Of a stretch of DNA of 64,000 bases, positions 22,540 through 33,932 are shown piece after piece. The notes under the pieces were generated by a model. It was not told the origin of the DNA. It searched no databases and was given only the letters and a program-made list of their open reading frames with translations. This DNA comes from Prosapia bicincta (taxonomy: Eukaryota > Arthropoda > Insecta > Hemiptera > Cercopidae). Each line of letters begins with the position of its first letter. The first letter of the stretch is position 1. Location of the stretch: assembly GCA_036971475.1 (NCBI GenBank), contig JBAIZL010000001.1, positions 107,804,850 through 107,868,849 on the forward strand. Reading direction: 5' to 3'. The translations under genes were made by a program, and so were the position numbers.

Positions 22540-23165
22540 TTAGAAAGAAACGACCTAACTCAGTACAATTTTTTATTTTTCAATGAAGTCTCTTTGATAT
22601 TAATGCACTTGTTCCAAGGCCTTGGACCCATATAAAAATAGAATTCATCCAGGCCTGCAAAAATCCTGTTAAATTCTGCTATAATTTCTTCAATTGAAGG
22701 GAATCTCTATCCACAGGTAAAATTTTAACTTTGGGAATAAGGTAAAGTCTGATGAAGCCAAATCATGTAAATAAAGCCGGTGTGGCAACAACTCATACCT
22801 CAGTTCATGAAGTTTTGAAACGTCAACAGCACTTGAAATGGATATACATAGTCTTGATGAAATATGACTTTATTCCTTGCCAAACCTGGAATTTTCTTGT
22901 TTCTTTTACTGTAGTTGGTTCAGAAGATTAGATTAATATTGTCTCATGATTGTTTGACCAATGTGAAGATAATCTATCATCAGAATCCCGTACAGATCCC
23001 AAAAAACTGATACCCAGACTTTTTCAGTCAGCCATATCGATTTTGCTTTTTTAGTAGTTGTGAATCAACATGTTTCCACTGCTTTATCTGTTGTTTTGTC
23101 TCTCTGGTATATCAATGGACTATATTTTCATCAATGGTTACAAACTGGCATTAAAGTCTCATCGG
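22540..23165 (-). pseudogene. mariner-family transposase remnant
   Basis: Translating the minus strand with several frameshifts gives, in order, mariner landmarks: a VTIDE-like block and RETKQQIKQW near 23165-23090, EKVWVSVFWDLYGIL-IDYL near 23030-22960, LHELRYELLPH near 22800, and SSDFTLFPKLK... then EEIIAEFNRIFAGLDEFYF...W-KCI near 22770-22590. This is the mariner catalytic domain from the first Asp region to near the C-terminus. Many stops show that it is long dead. No terminal repeats were found. Confidence 0.8.
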
Positions 23166-23194
23166 TTTCTTTAAAAGCAGATTAAAACATTGAT

Positions 23195-23640
23195 CGGACA
23201 TTTGTTTAAACAACACCTCATATAAACTGCACAAACTCTAACAAAATCTACATGTGGCAAACAGGTCACAATTTAATGCATGCGAAGATTTAATGAATAG
23301 ATATGCTGTATTAAATATGACACGAACTCATCTTTTGCTAAACACGACAGGATTACAGAAACATCATCCATAATTCAAACACTCTCCACATCAACAGAAA
23401 AGGTCTACATCATAACAGGAAAGAACAGGATGAAATTTTAAAATATCGGGGAAAACACATAACAAAAACATATTAAATTATCATGTCTAATGGATATTAT
23501 ATACGCATTATAGAAAACCTGTCTTCAAAACCATTGCTGCCTAGCCTTACAATGCTTCCAAGCGAGCAACCTATGCATTTATGAGGATCACATAATGTGA
23601 TAGATAATGTTTTATATCAGATAGTTCTTTAAAATTTACT
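23195..23640 (+). pseudogene. Decayed Penelope-like GIY-YIG fragment
   Basis: CTGCACAAACTCTAACAAAATCTACATG...CAAACAGGTC corresponds to the Cys-Cys and YVGQTG coding region of the 16125 copy, followed by its HINKKG...EQYEI region near 23390-23450. Many frameshifts are present. The 3' noncoding part (23510-23640) retains the GAAAACCT...ACCATTGCTGCC signature of that subfamily. Confidence 0.65.
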
Positions 23641-23644
23641 TACA

Positions 23645-24720
23645 TTACAAGAAGTTTGGAAAGTTGTTCAGTAATAATATAAATCATCCCACACTGGAAT
23701 TTTAGGAAGGATTATGTTTCCAATTCAAGGTTCTATACTTTAGTTAAGTTATGATTTTTTTTTCTGTTGGAGAAATAGAAAGTCTACTATAGGTAAGTCC
23801 ATATGACTATTGCACCACATCTAGCCCCTGTAATGACTTTATACGAACTGCGATTAATTTTCCAATATTAGTTATTTAATTTCCAATAACAATAATTAGT
23901 AGTAGATGTGCGATAATTCATTATTTAAAAAAAAGATCTTTTCTGAAAGGGTAATTTTTTTTTGTTTTAATCACAATAATGATTGGAAAAAAATATTGAA
24001 TCTAACAACATTGGATGACCAAATATAAGTGGAAAAAATATTGATCTCATAAAATAGATTGAAGATAATTTCTAAAATCGATCCATATCATGTCAGGGAA
24101 AAATTACATATGCTCATAATTTAATACAAAGCTTAAAATCTTTAAATATTTTAGGAGAAAAAGTTCAAGAATTTTATAACATCTTGCTCTAATGACAGAT
24201 TTCTTATGTCTCAAAATAAGAGATGACATTTTATGTATTATCTGAAATCCATTTTCTGAGCATATAGAGAATATTCTGTTGATACTCGTACACAATTATA
24301 AATAATGGCATAGAAATTGAATTAAGTTTAATTTATAATATGAGGAATTATTAGTATAGAAATAAAAGAGGAGTAAGACAATTTGTAGTTTTTATGAAAA
24401 ATACATGAATAAAAAAAATCTGTCATGAAATATTTAATAGTCTTCAAATCAACTTATATTTATAAACAAACATTGATTTTAAATAAAATTACAAGATTAA
24501 AATTGAAAGATTTTTTCTACTTGGAGGGTATGTTAAGAATAGCTACTACAAATACTATAAGATCCAAATATAACAAAATAATAAGCAATACAAGGCGCCT
24601 CAACACGCTAGATAGGTTTTTCGTTGATTTGTTGTATTAACCACCTATGTTATTAAATTCTTTCTATTAGCTCATACTCTTCTGCTAAAATATGTTTTAT
24701 CCATCCAACAAGTTCAAATT
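23645..24720. other. No gene supported
   Basis: AT-rich. The open frames at 24104-24295 (minus) and 24425-24640 (plus) match nothing I recognise. Confidence 0.5.
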
Positions 24721-24734
24721 ATTTTTTTTGACCT

Positions 24735-25075
24735 ACAGTGGATGACAATTGATGCTAATAGTTTTTTTTCAAAAATACATTAATTAATGAAATTATAAAA
24801 TTTGACGGGTCCAGCCGAACCTAAACTGAGAATCTTCAAATTTGAAGTCTAGTACACCTTGCCACTGCACCAACTTTCCAATAGCTAGAAATATATTTCC
24901 CAAAGATGTACATTAATTTTCTTCCCCCTATCTGGTTATTTTCGAAACCTCCATTGTACAACTTTAAACTGTTGCAATGGTTACCACACAATATCATAAA
25001 CAGTGCTCCAGGGTAATTAAAATAAAATTTTTCTTTGTTAACCTCAGTAGGAATTGAATTTCAAAAAATTTTTAT
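24735..25075 (-). repeat. SINE-like dispersed repeat, copy 2
   Basis: Second copy of the block at 12290-12640, in the same orientation. Both tRNA-like boxes are mutated (for example the B-box-like segment here reads TTTAGGTTCGGC). Confidence 0.7.
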
Positions 25076-25129
25076 ATTACTTTTAAACAATTCTGTGATA
25101 AAATTTTCTTAAATAAAACAAATCTTTTT

Positions 25130-25925
25130 GTTTGTTGATTCAATCTTCACGTGAGCTACTAGTAATCACTAAACACTTTTAAATGTTTTTACTTGCCTAT
25201 AGTAGCACTTACTTTTGTTTGTTGAGGACGGCCGTTTCGGGAGATGTGTCCCTTTGTCAACTCAGACCGTAACTGATCATGTACGTTGCAGTATCGATGG
25301 ATGGTTTATGCTCGGCTTGCAATATTAACGTTTGTTGATTCTATCTTCACATGAGCTACTAGTAATCACTAAACAGTTTTAAATGTTTTAACTTGCCTAT
25401 AGTAGCACTTACTTTGGTTTCTTGAGGACGGCCGTTTCGGGAGATGTGTCCCTTTGTCAACTCAGACCGTAACTGATCATGTACGTTGCGGTATCGATGG
25501 ATGGTTTATGCTCGGCTTGCAATATTAACGTTTGTTGATTCCATCTTCACATGAGCTACTAGTAATCACTAAACAGTTTTAAATGTTTTAACTTGCCTAT
25601 AGTAGCACTTACTTTGGTTTCTTGAGGACGGCCGTTTCGGGAGATGTGTCCCTTTGTCAACTCAGACCGTAACTGATCATGTACGTTGCGGTATCGATGG
25701 ATGGTTGATGCTCGGCTTCCAATATTATCGTTTGTTGATTCCAGCTTCACGTGAGCTACTAGTAATCACTAAACACTTTTAAATGTTTTAACTTGCCTAT
25801 AGTAGCACTTACGATCAGTTATGGTCTGAGTTGACAAAGGGACACATCTCCTGAAACGACCGTCCTCAACAAACAAAAGTAAGTGCTACTATAGGCAAGT
25901 TGAAACATTTAAAAGTGTTTAGAAA
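25130..25925. repeat. 200-bp tandem array with hammerhead-like motif per unit, ending in an inversion
   Basis: GTTTGTTGATTC recurs at 25130, 25330, 25530 and 25730, an exact 200-bp period. Units are more than 95% alike by eye. Each contains AGTAGCACTTACTTT, then TGAGGACGGCCGTTTCGGGA on plus. On the minus strand this is a hammerhead-like motif with palindromic ACGGCCGT (25223-25264, 25423-25464, 25623-25664). The fourth unit turns back after about 75 bp into an inverted copy (25813-25921), giving a snap-back end. The same unit occurs singly as palindromes at 36520, 37410 and 43850, and at the end of the Penelope-like copy at 58205-59375. Confidence 0.9.
25223..25264 (-). ncRNA. Hammerhead-like motif, ACGGCCGT family (first of array)
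   Basis: On minus: stem I TGAG/CTCA, core TTGACAA (G8 replaced by A, C3 by T), an extra A, stem II GGGA...TCCC, then GAAA, loopless palindromic ACGGCCGT (pairs A15.1 to U16.1) and C at the cleavage position. Copies recur 200 and 400 bp on and, inverted, at 25827-25868. The G8-to-A change would be expected to damage catalysis. Confidence 0.45.
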
Positions 25926-26176
25926 TCTTTTTGTATTTATCATTTTTTAATTGTACAAAATATCTTTTTAGGTCCACAAAAAAGTTCTTTCTATCGATCT
26001 AGCAACCTGTCTACTTGTTACTCCAAAATTGTTTCGAGGAAAGGTGGTGTAAGTGTATAAGGGGGTAAATGATTCTTTGAAACTAGAAGTAAATTATGCT
26101 TTAGTAGAAGAGTAAATTTTCTGGCTGCTTACCTAAATTAGATCTGTTATGTTTTTCAATTTAAAAAATTCAAATT

Positions 26177-26543
26177 CAGTAGAACCTCTCTAATCACTCT
26201 TTAATTCATCATCTTCTGTAATTCGTCACAACAATAAAAATCATCGTCTACACTGTCACATCAGATAGGCCCAATACTAAACATGAGTCATTCGATTACT
26301 GAAAAAATCTCTCAACACATTTGTCCAAAACATAAAGTGACTTATAGGGGGGTAGTTGAAATGTTAACAAAATGCATTGGGTGGGATATAATGCATAAAG
26401 AGGCAGAACTGACAAAATTTATAGTATTTAAGACAAATTCTACAGCTTATAATACAAAAAAAAGTATTCTTTTTTACAAAAAAAAAGTGACAGACTTTTT
26501 TAAAAACTAAACCATAAATAGTTTATTTTTTACTAATATACCG

Positions 26544-26618
<75 letters not shown>

Positions 26619-26984
26619 ATATTTTAATACTAATACTATATACTAGTTTAATACTAATATACCGTATTTTCTCTTGCAAATGTTATTGTTCTTACAGGTA
26701 ATATGTTTTTTTTTTTATGTCTTATATGAAAATATGGTAACATACTATTTGTAATAACGAATTACACTGCAGTGTTTTTATAGTGTTGTGTATAATGTTG
26801 TTGAGTTTTTCGGCCGACATAAATAATGTAAGTACAATATTAATTACATTACATATCCATTTACCTATTTATGTGCTATGTTTACCCACAATTACATGTT
26901 AATTTCACAACTTCCATATTTCATCTTTTCTCGAATTCGTCACCCCCTTGGTCTTGAACGAATCGAATTAGAGAGGTTCTACTG
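26177..26984. mobile_element. Tigger/pogo-like element
   Basis: It begins CAGTAGAACCTCTCTAAT and ends with the inverted ATTAGAGAGGTTCTACTG. The right flank is TA; the left flank is TT, where TA would be expected. It contains a transposase C-terminal scrap and a (TA)n tract at 26545-26612. Confidence 0.8.
26283..26510 (+). pseudogene. Tigger/pogo transposase C-terminal scrap
   Basis: A 75-codon frame ends in KKKVTDFFKN, like the basic K-ITDFF tail of Tigger/pogo transposases. The preceding EAELTKFIVFKTNSTAYNTK is diverged. It ends about 470 bp before the right terminal repeat. No DDE domain is left. Confidence 0.55.
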
Positions 26985-27995
26985 TATAATTTTTTCTATT
27001 AATTTTGTGAGTTGAAATATAGTTATATATGTGTTACTTTTATAGTTTATGGAGACTTTAGTGTTCTTTGGTTAGTGCATCAGGAGGGTTGTCAGAACCC
27101 CCTGCATCAGGAGGGTTCAGTAACCTGGTGTCATCGTTCAGAGTACCCCTTCCAGATTTTCCATTTCTAATACAAAAACATCTTTACTTCATAGAGGATT
27201 TTTTTAAAGTAAGATCTCAGTCATCTGAAATTGTTTACCATGTACCAAAATAATATTGTTTCAGATCAATAGATTCCAAACTTTGAAATTATGTGCAACT
27301 CATCTCTGGAATAAACTAATAGCAAACTTTTTCTCATACTTCAACAATAAATTTTAACTAAATATTTTTAAACCTTTATTATGAAAAATTATACAAATAG
27401 TTTTTAGTACTACAGTATACAACAAAATATTATTTAATTAAATAACATATAATGTAAATCTAAAATACTACTATATATAGGACTACCTATTAAAACAAAA
27501 TTCAAGTTCATTAAGTAAAAAAATTCATTAATAATATTATTAAATTAATGTGTTTAATACTTGTATAGAAACTTGTAATAATATAATATTAAAAACTTAC
27601 TAACTCAAACAGTTTATGTATGTTTTCTAGTAAGTATAGTAATACTTTCTCATAAGAACATATCTCCTTTTATATAATAACCTATTAAATCATAAACCAT
27701 CTTATAAAATTGAATTATTTGGCATTCATAAGATATATGAAAGATAAAAAAATTAATATAAAAAATGAAGTTTGTTTGTTACAGTATAATAGTTGTTTTT
27801 TGCTTTAAAAAAATAAAACTAAACATTGTGATACCAGTACTACACATCCTTTTATTAGATTTAAAGGTATATATAGTCATATAACAATACCTATAAAAAA
27901 CATTTTTAATATTACTAGATTCCACCTTTAACTTGAGTAGCAACTTTACACTTAAGCATACATTTATACGGCTCATTTTCCTATTAATTTGTTGT
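26985..27995. other. No gene supported
   Basis: AT-rich. A small direct repeat, GCATCAGGAGGGTT, lies at 27079-27115. The open frames here have no family signal. Confidence 0.5.
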
Positions 27996-28004
27996 TTAAT
28001 AAGG

Positions 28005-28440
28005 ACAACTGTTTCGGGAGGTATGTTCCATTGTCAAGTCAAATTTTAACTGAACTCTTTGTTATTTTAGATTAGAGTAGGAGTGTGGAAAAGATGGAGT
28101 GGAGTTGGTTTAGTGATATTACAGAATGTTTTAGAGGTTTTGGGGTCAAAAATTAATGCAAATATTAATAAAATTATACACACATATTCAATATTCAATT
28201 ACTTATTAAATAACATAAATCTTTTGACATACATAAACATACACATACTTTTTTTAAATCACATACATCTAAACAAAAACAAAAAAAATACCTAAAACCA
28301 CTACCCTAACTTCACCACACCTCCTCTTCACTACCACTCTGATTTAAAGCAACCGAATCAATTACGGAATGAGTTGACAATAGAACACATCTTTAGAAAC
28401 GGTTGTCCTCATTAAACAACAAATACTATAGACAAGTCAC
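28005..28440. repeat. Inverted pair of PLE terminal sequences
   Basis: The left side (28005-28050, minus sense) and right side (28355-28435, plus sense) both carry the TTGACAAT...GAAAC-GTTGTCC motif of the ACGGCCGT-type family and AATTTGTTGTTTAATAAGG. About 300 bp of AT-rich sequence separates them. A further degenerate copy is at 28540-28665. They form a short non-coding element downstream of the DGAT2 stop codon. Confidence 0.65.
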
Positions 28441-28927
28441 ATATTAATATATGACTAAGTATTTAACCATTTTAATTATTTTTCTCTTTTATTTGACCTA
28501 ATGGTTTATAGTTATACACTTTAATATACATTAATATATGAACACTTGCCTAGCACTTACATTTTGTCAAACAACTCTATTACAGTCTGAGTTGACAATG
28601 TAACACACCTCCAAAAAGAAGCATCCGCATTTAGAAAATAAGTAAGTACTGTTATAAGAGGCAAGTATTTGCCTTTAAATATAAATTATGTTAAAGAGTA
28701 TAAGTATAAAAGGGAGGTATTTGAATAAAATTTAAATATTACCGTTTACATTTTACTAATAATAGGTAATATATTGATCATAAAAATATGGCATTTTACA
28801 AAAATAACCTGATACATAATATGTAGTATATTATGTGGTAAAACCTTAGGCTAATGAGAAAATTTCCTAAAGTTATAAAAATTGACAGTGAAAAATTCGT
28901 ATAGGCCTATGTATACATTAACTATTA

Positions 28928-29085
28928 TTATAATATTATTAATTTCATTTTTTCTGGATCAGATTCATATGTGTGTTTATTATCTTCAAAGAGCTGTACC
29001 AATGCATTTGTATATATTTCATGCAGTTGGTCAATTTGTTCTTTGGATGGATTTTCAACTTTTTCCACTGGTATAGGTTTTCCAA
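28928..29085 (-). CDS. Dgat2: DGAT2 exon 5 (C-terminus)
   Basis: Acceptor TTTTACAG precedes TTGGAAAACC. It encodes VGKPIPVEKVENPSKEQIDQ and the terminal helix, ending with TAA at 28928-28930. The family's V-V-G-x-P-I block spans the exon 4/5 join. Confidence 0.93.
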
Positions 29086-32000
29086 CTGTAAAAAAAATTA
29101 GAAAATAGCTCATTTTCAGGGCTACTATCTTTCAGGAGTTACATTTCAACAATTGCAATAAAAAATTAATTTCAGAAATAAACATTAAGAAAAAGTAAGG
29201 TTTGTAGATTGTCAACAAAATTTATAAATATTCTGAAATTTATAAAATAAAAAGGTTGGGGCAAAGAAGCAGTGTCTCGTCTCTTGAAAGGAAATATGTC
29301 GAAGGTAAGTTAGGAATTTAGGTAAATGTTACATGATATTAATTATTGTGTAAAGTATTTTACAAAACTATCTACACCTAAAATTTATGGTTTTGAGTGA
29401 CAAGTGCCTCATTGAGTAGTTTCTTATGAGTATGATTATATATACCATGTAAAAAATAAAGGTGATGGTTTTTCTTACTGCATATTTTTTTCAGTTAAAT
29501 TACTGCTTTTGGTATCACTTAGTAGATGGTAGCTTAATCTTATACACAGGCAACATAGGACACACAAACACCTTCCACAAATACATAAACTAATTACATA
29601 ATAATATCACCTTATAATAGAAACAGAACACAACAAAACCAATTTACTACATCTCATAATAACAAAACAACAAACACTCATTCAAAATATACAGAGAGCC
29701 CACCACCACTGGCAGCCATTTCCATACACAACACTTCCAATCACCCCATACAATACAAACATGCTGCCTTCTACTCCATGATGCACAAACTAATCAACAC
29801 ACTTATGAACAATGACGAAAAAATCAATAAACCCAATACAATAAAATACTTAGCCTATAAAAATGGATAAAAACACACCATGATAGACAACATTATGCGC
29901 AAAAAACACACATATAGCACAACAAAAAATAACAATAACTCACAAATACAAAAATACACAACATTAATATATCACGACCACACATTACAAAAAATAGCTT
30001 CTTATTCCACAAACCCAAATACAAAATAGCATTTAAAACATCCAACACATATACAGTACAAAAACACCAGAACAAACATGAAAGGGCAGGAGTATACAAG
30101 GTCACATGCAATGACTGCCCCAGCTTTTACATATGTCAAACAGGGAGAATCTTTACCACATGATACAAGGAACACATAAAAAACATACAACCCAAATTAA
30201 ACTTCACCATACACATACAGAACACACTACACACATACACCAATATAGACACTGATTTAAATATTCTTCACTACATCAAAAAAACAGCATATTAAACACA
30301 ACAAAAAACTATGTAATATACAAACACCACAAAAATCATCTTCAACAAGGCGCGTATCCAAAGGGGGGCGATTGGGCGACCGCCCACCCCCCCAACCCTC
30401 AAGAACTTTGGGTTAAAAATCGACAATATATTATTAAATTAGGACTTTTTTTGATAATTAGGTTATTATATATTCTCAAATATAAAATCCTAACTGTAAT
30501 AAATATAATATTAATTTTGTAACATTGTAATGCTCTTTGAATTATTACAAAAATAGAATCACTTATCAAATGCTAGTCTATGTTTATAAATACGCTCGAA
30601 TTTTAACTTAATTTACTTAAGTTGATTCGTCTTTTATTGTAAATAAAAAATAAAATTTTAATTTTTAATTTGAAAATGTGACGCGTTTCCTCAGCATACC
30701 CTCGTAAACATATAAAAATTTTAACAACAGATAGCGCTAGTGATGCTTAGTCTCGAACATATGATTTTCAATACGTAATTTTGCAAGCGTAATATTCGCA
30801 GTTGACTCCAGAATTGTTCGTGTTGGAAGAATAACTACTTATATTAATTAATAAACAATTTTTATAATAATAGCTTATTATGAAAATATTAATATTCTCT
30901 AGCCATAAGTGTTATCGAAACTGGAATAATTATTTATTAAAAAGTCTAATTTGCTACGAATGTTAATCACATTACCGATTTCTAAGACAAGCATAGAAAG
31001 AACTTTTCCCGTTCTATGTTTTTACATACACGCACGCGCGCGCACACATACACACACATATTTTATATATATATATATAGAATGCATCGATTGCCCCCCC
31101 CCCCCAAAGCAAGTCGCTGGATACGCGCCTGTCAACACATTGTAATTCACAAAACACACTCAGAAACAAATACTATATTTGAACACATAATTAAAATATA
31201 CTCTATGAACAATAATATACCATAGAACACCAACGCACCATAGACTCACACCAATACAACACCCCTGAGCAACAGGCGTATCCATGACTCACAGCATTGA
31301 ACATGATGTATTCTGTATCACAGCATTTTGTTGATGTATAGGATTTCTAGGTTATAGTTAATGACTGTGTATGTGTGCCCTGTTTCATTTAGGTGATTGG
31401 GGAATGCTAAGACGTGTTTCATTGATTGTATGTACAAACTGCAACAAATTCTACATAGGGGAAACATGTCGCAACTTCAAACAAAAATTTAAAGTGATAT
31501 ACAATCAATGAAACACAACACCGACTCAGCATTCGAGATCACTAAAAAAAAAAAATGGGCTCACACACACATTCTCTGAGAAAACACTGGTGAAGATCAC
31601 CATAGAGAGATCGAAAACGTTCTGTCTTAGCGAGTTTTCACAAATTTAAAGTTCGGATAGTCATAAACTAATGTAAAAGGGATTAATTGTATTTATAGAA
31701 GGAATTGGTTGTTAGATACTTCAAAAGGGAAATTTGTTCCTTCCATAAGTTTAATCATTTGTCATTTATAAACAAATAAAGTGCAGGGGGAAATTCCTAT
31801 TTAACAAAAATAGTTTGTACAAACATATGCTTAACATTTTAACCAATTACATTATTCTCTAGTTTATAGGAAAAATTATATATAACCCAATATGTTTCCT
31901 TATTGTGGTACATTTTTTATTTAAAAAAAAATCTTCTACACGATACTCAGAAGAGCAATAGCAGTTACCCTAATTCTGATCACCAGTAGTATGGGTGGCA

Positions 32001-33232
32001 AAAACTTTGCTTAAAAAAAGATTCCGAAAGTAATGAAAAATGTGAAAATTTAAGTTTATTGAACAATAGTGTAATATTCTATGTTGTTTTATTTAAATTC
32101 TTAGTAATAAATTTCAAATTTAACTATGTCAAATTTAAAATATTTTTTTAATTTGAGTAACAAAATATGCCTAAGTATTCACAACTTTCCTAGAAAAAAT
32201 TTTCATTTTGTTATTCAAATTTAATAATTTAATTCAAATAATATTGAAATACTACATGGTAAAAAATGTATTTTAAAATAAAATTGAGTTTGCTATACCA
32301 AACGAAGAATGGATGCCAGAATTGGAAAAGGGTGTAAAGGAAAAAGTAACGAAGCATTGACAAATTGTTTAAGTTGTTTCAAATATAAAAATTACAAACA
32401 TAAATGAGTATTTTTTAAAATCTTTTCCTCACCTAAGGATAGTTTATTATATCCTATCTTCTTATACAAAATTTTAAAAAAAACTAATATATATATATAT
32501 AAAGTTCTTACCAACAGTAGCTACTGGATGTTTTTTTGGAATAATGCTATATGGAAACCCAAAAAAACTTCTCCCTCTTGGTAACATAGGGCAAAATGCA
32601 TACTTCGTACGAAAGAAATTCTGAATTTTATGAAACCATGAACTAGGATCACTTTCCAGTTGATCATACAAAGCAGTTTCTCCAAAGTTAAACACTGGTA
32701 CTAGGGAAGTTCTAAAAAACAATACAACTATAAATCTTAATAAAATTATATAATTCATATGAATTTAATTTTGTATTAATTTTAGAATATTCAAACAAGT
32801 AAGAAACACATATGTCAGTAAAACGAATGATGGTACACATTTTTTTCTTTAAACTAATTTGAACATGAGTATAATTTTTATTTTTATAGAAAACCTAGAT
32901 ATTGAAGTATTTTTTTCATAAGAAATTTGAACTGCCATTTCTTTAACCCAGGAATGGTAATGCAAACTACGCGCCATAAATAAGAAGTTTTATAGGGGAT
33001 GGGTGGGGTTGGTTGCAATGCTATTTTCAATACCTTCCCATGCTTTTAGCAAAACATTAATGCAACTGCACTAAAATCATTAGTTTCTTCTGAAAACTAA
33101 ATTTTTTTTTTATAAAGAGATGTATAGTTAAGATAAATAAATCTCAATTTAAAATACTAAATAAAATATACAATACTTATATAGCTAAAAATACAAAAAA
33201 ATGAGCACAAACACACATATACACACAAAACC

Positions 33233-33265
<33 letters not shown>

Positions 33266-33495
33266 AGTGATTCGACAATGGTCAAATAACTGAAAGGTGC
33301 CTCATCACACAAGGTAAAATCATTGCACTTAATGGTGGATAAAATTACTTACAATAGTAATATATTAACATGTAGTAATATATATATATATATGAAGTTT
33401 TTACCTTGAGTGATGAGGCGCCTTTCGGTCACTTGACAATTGTCGAATCACTCTAACTTCATAAAGTCAGTGCAATGGAAAAACAATGGATAACG

Positions 33496-33576
<81 letters not shown>

Positions 33577-33880
33577 GGACTAGGAGACTGACAGACTTAC
33601 CTTGGTAAGAGTCCACTCTGTAGTCTTGAAATAGCACTTAAACAATGATATATTTCAACTACACAGTGGTCTTTGTCAATCGAAGAGAAAACTCGTTCTC
33701 TTCGAACTCGAAGAGTTTTCTCTTCGATTGACAAAGACCACTGTGTAGTTGAAATATATCATTGTTTCAGTGCTTTTATGTGTTTCTATTTCAAGACTAC
33801 AGAGTGGACTCTTACCAAGGTAAGTCTGTCAGTCTCCTAGTCCAAAAAATCTAAATAATCTTTACCAACCAAAACTAACC

Positions 33881-33932
<52 letters not shown>

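Larger units (their letters stand above)
33265..33453. repeat. Inverted pair of short ribozyme-like sequences
   Basis: GAGTGATTCGACAAT...GAAAGG-GCCTCATCAC at 33265-33310 is mirrored at 33408-33453. About 100 bp of AT-rich sequence, with a (TA)n, separates them. It lies in DGAT2 intron 3. Confidence 0.85.

Noticed and set aside
24104..24640. Two open frames of 63 and 71 codons
   Set aside because: No motif, and codons are dominated by AT bias.
28882..29076. Plus-strand ORF over DGAT2 exon 5
   Set aside because: Shadow of the minus-strand exon.
29893..30190. Minus-strand Cys/Phe/Val-rich ORFs
   Set aside because: Antisense shadows of the A/C-rich PLE coding strand.
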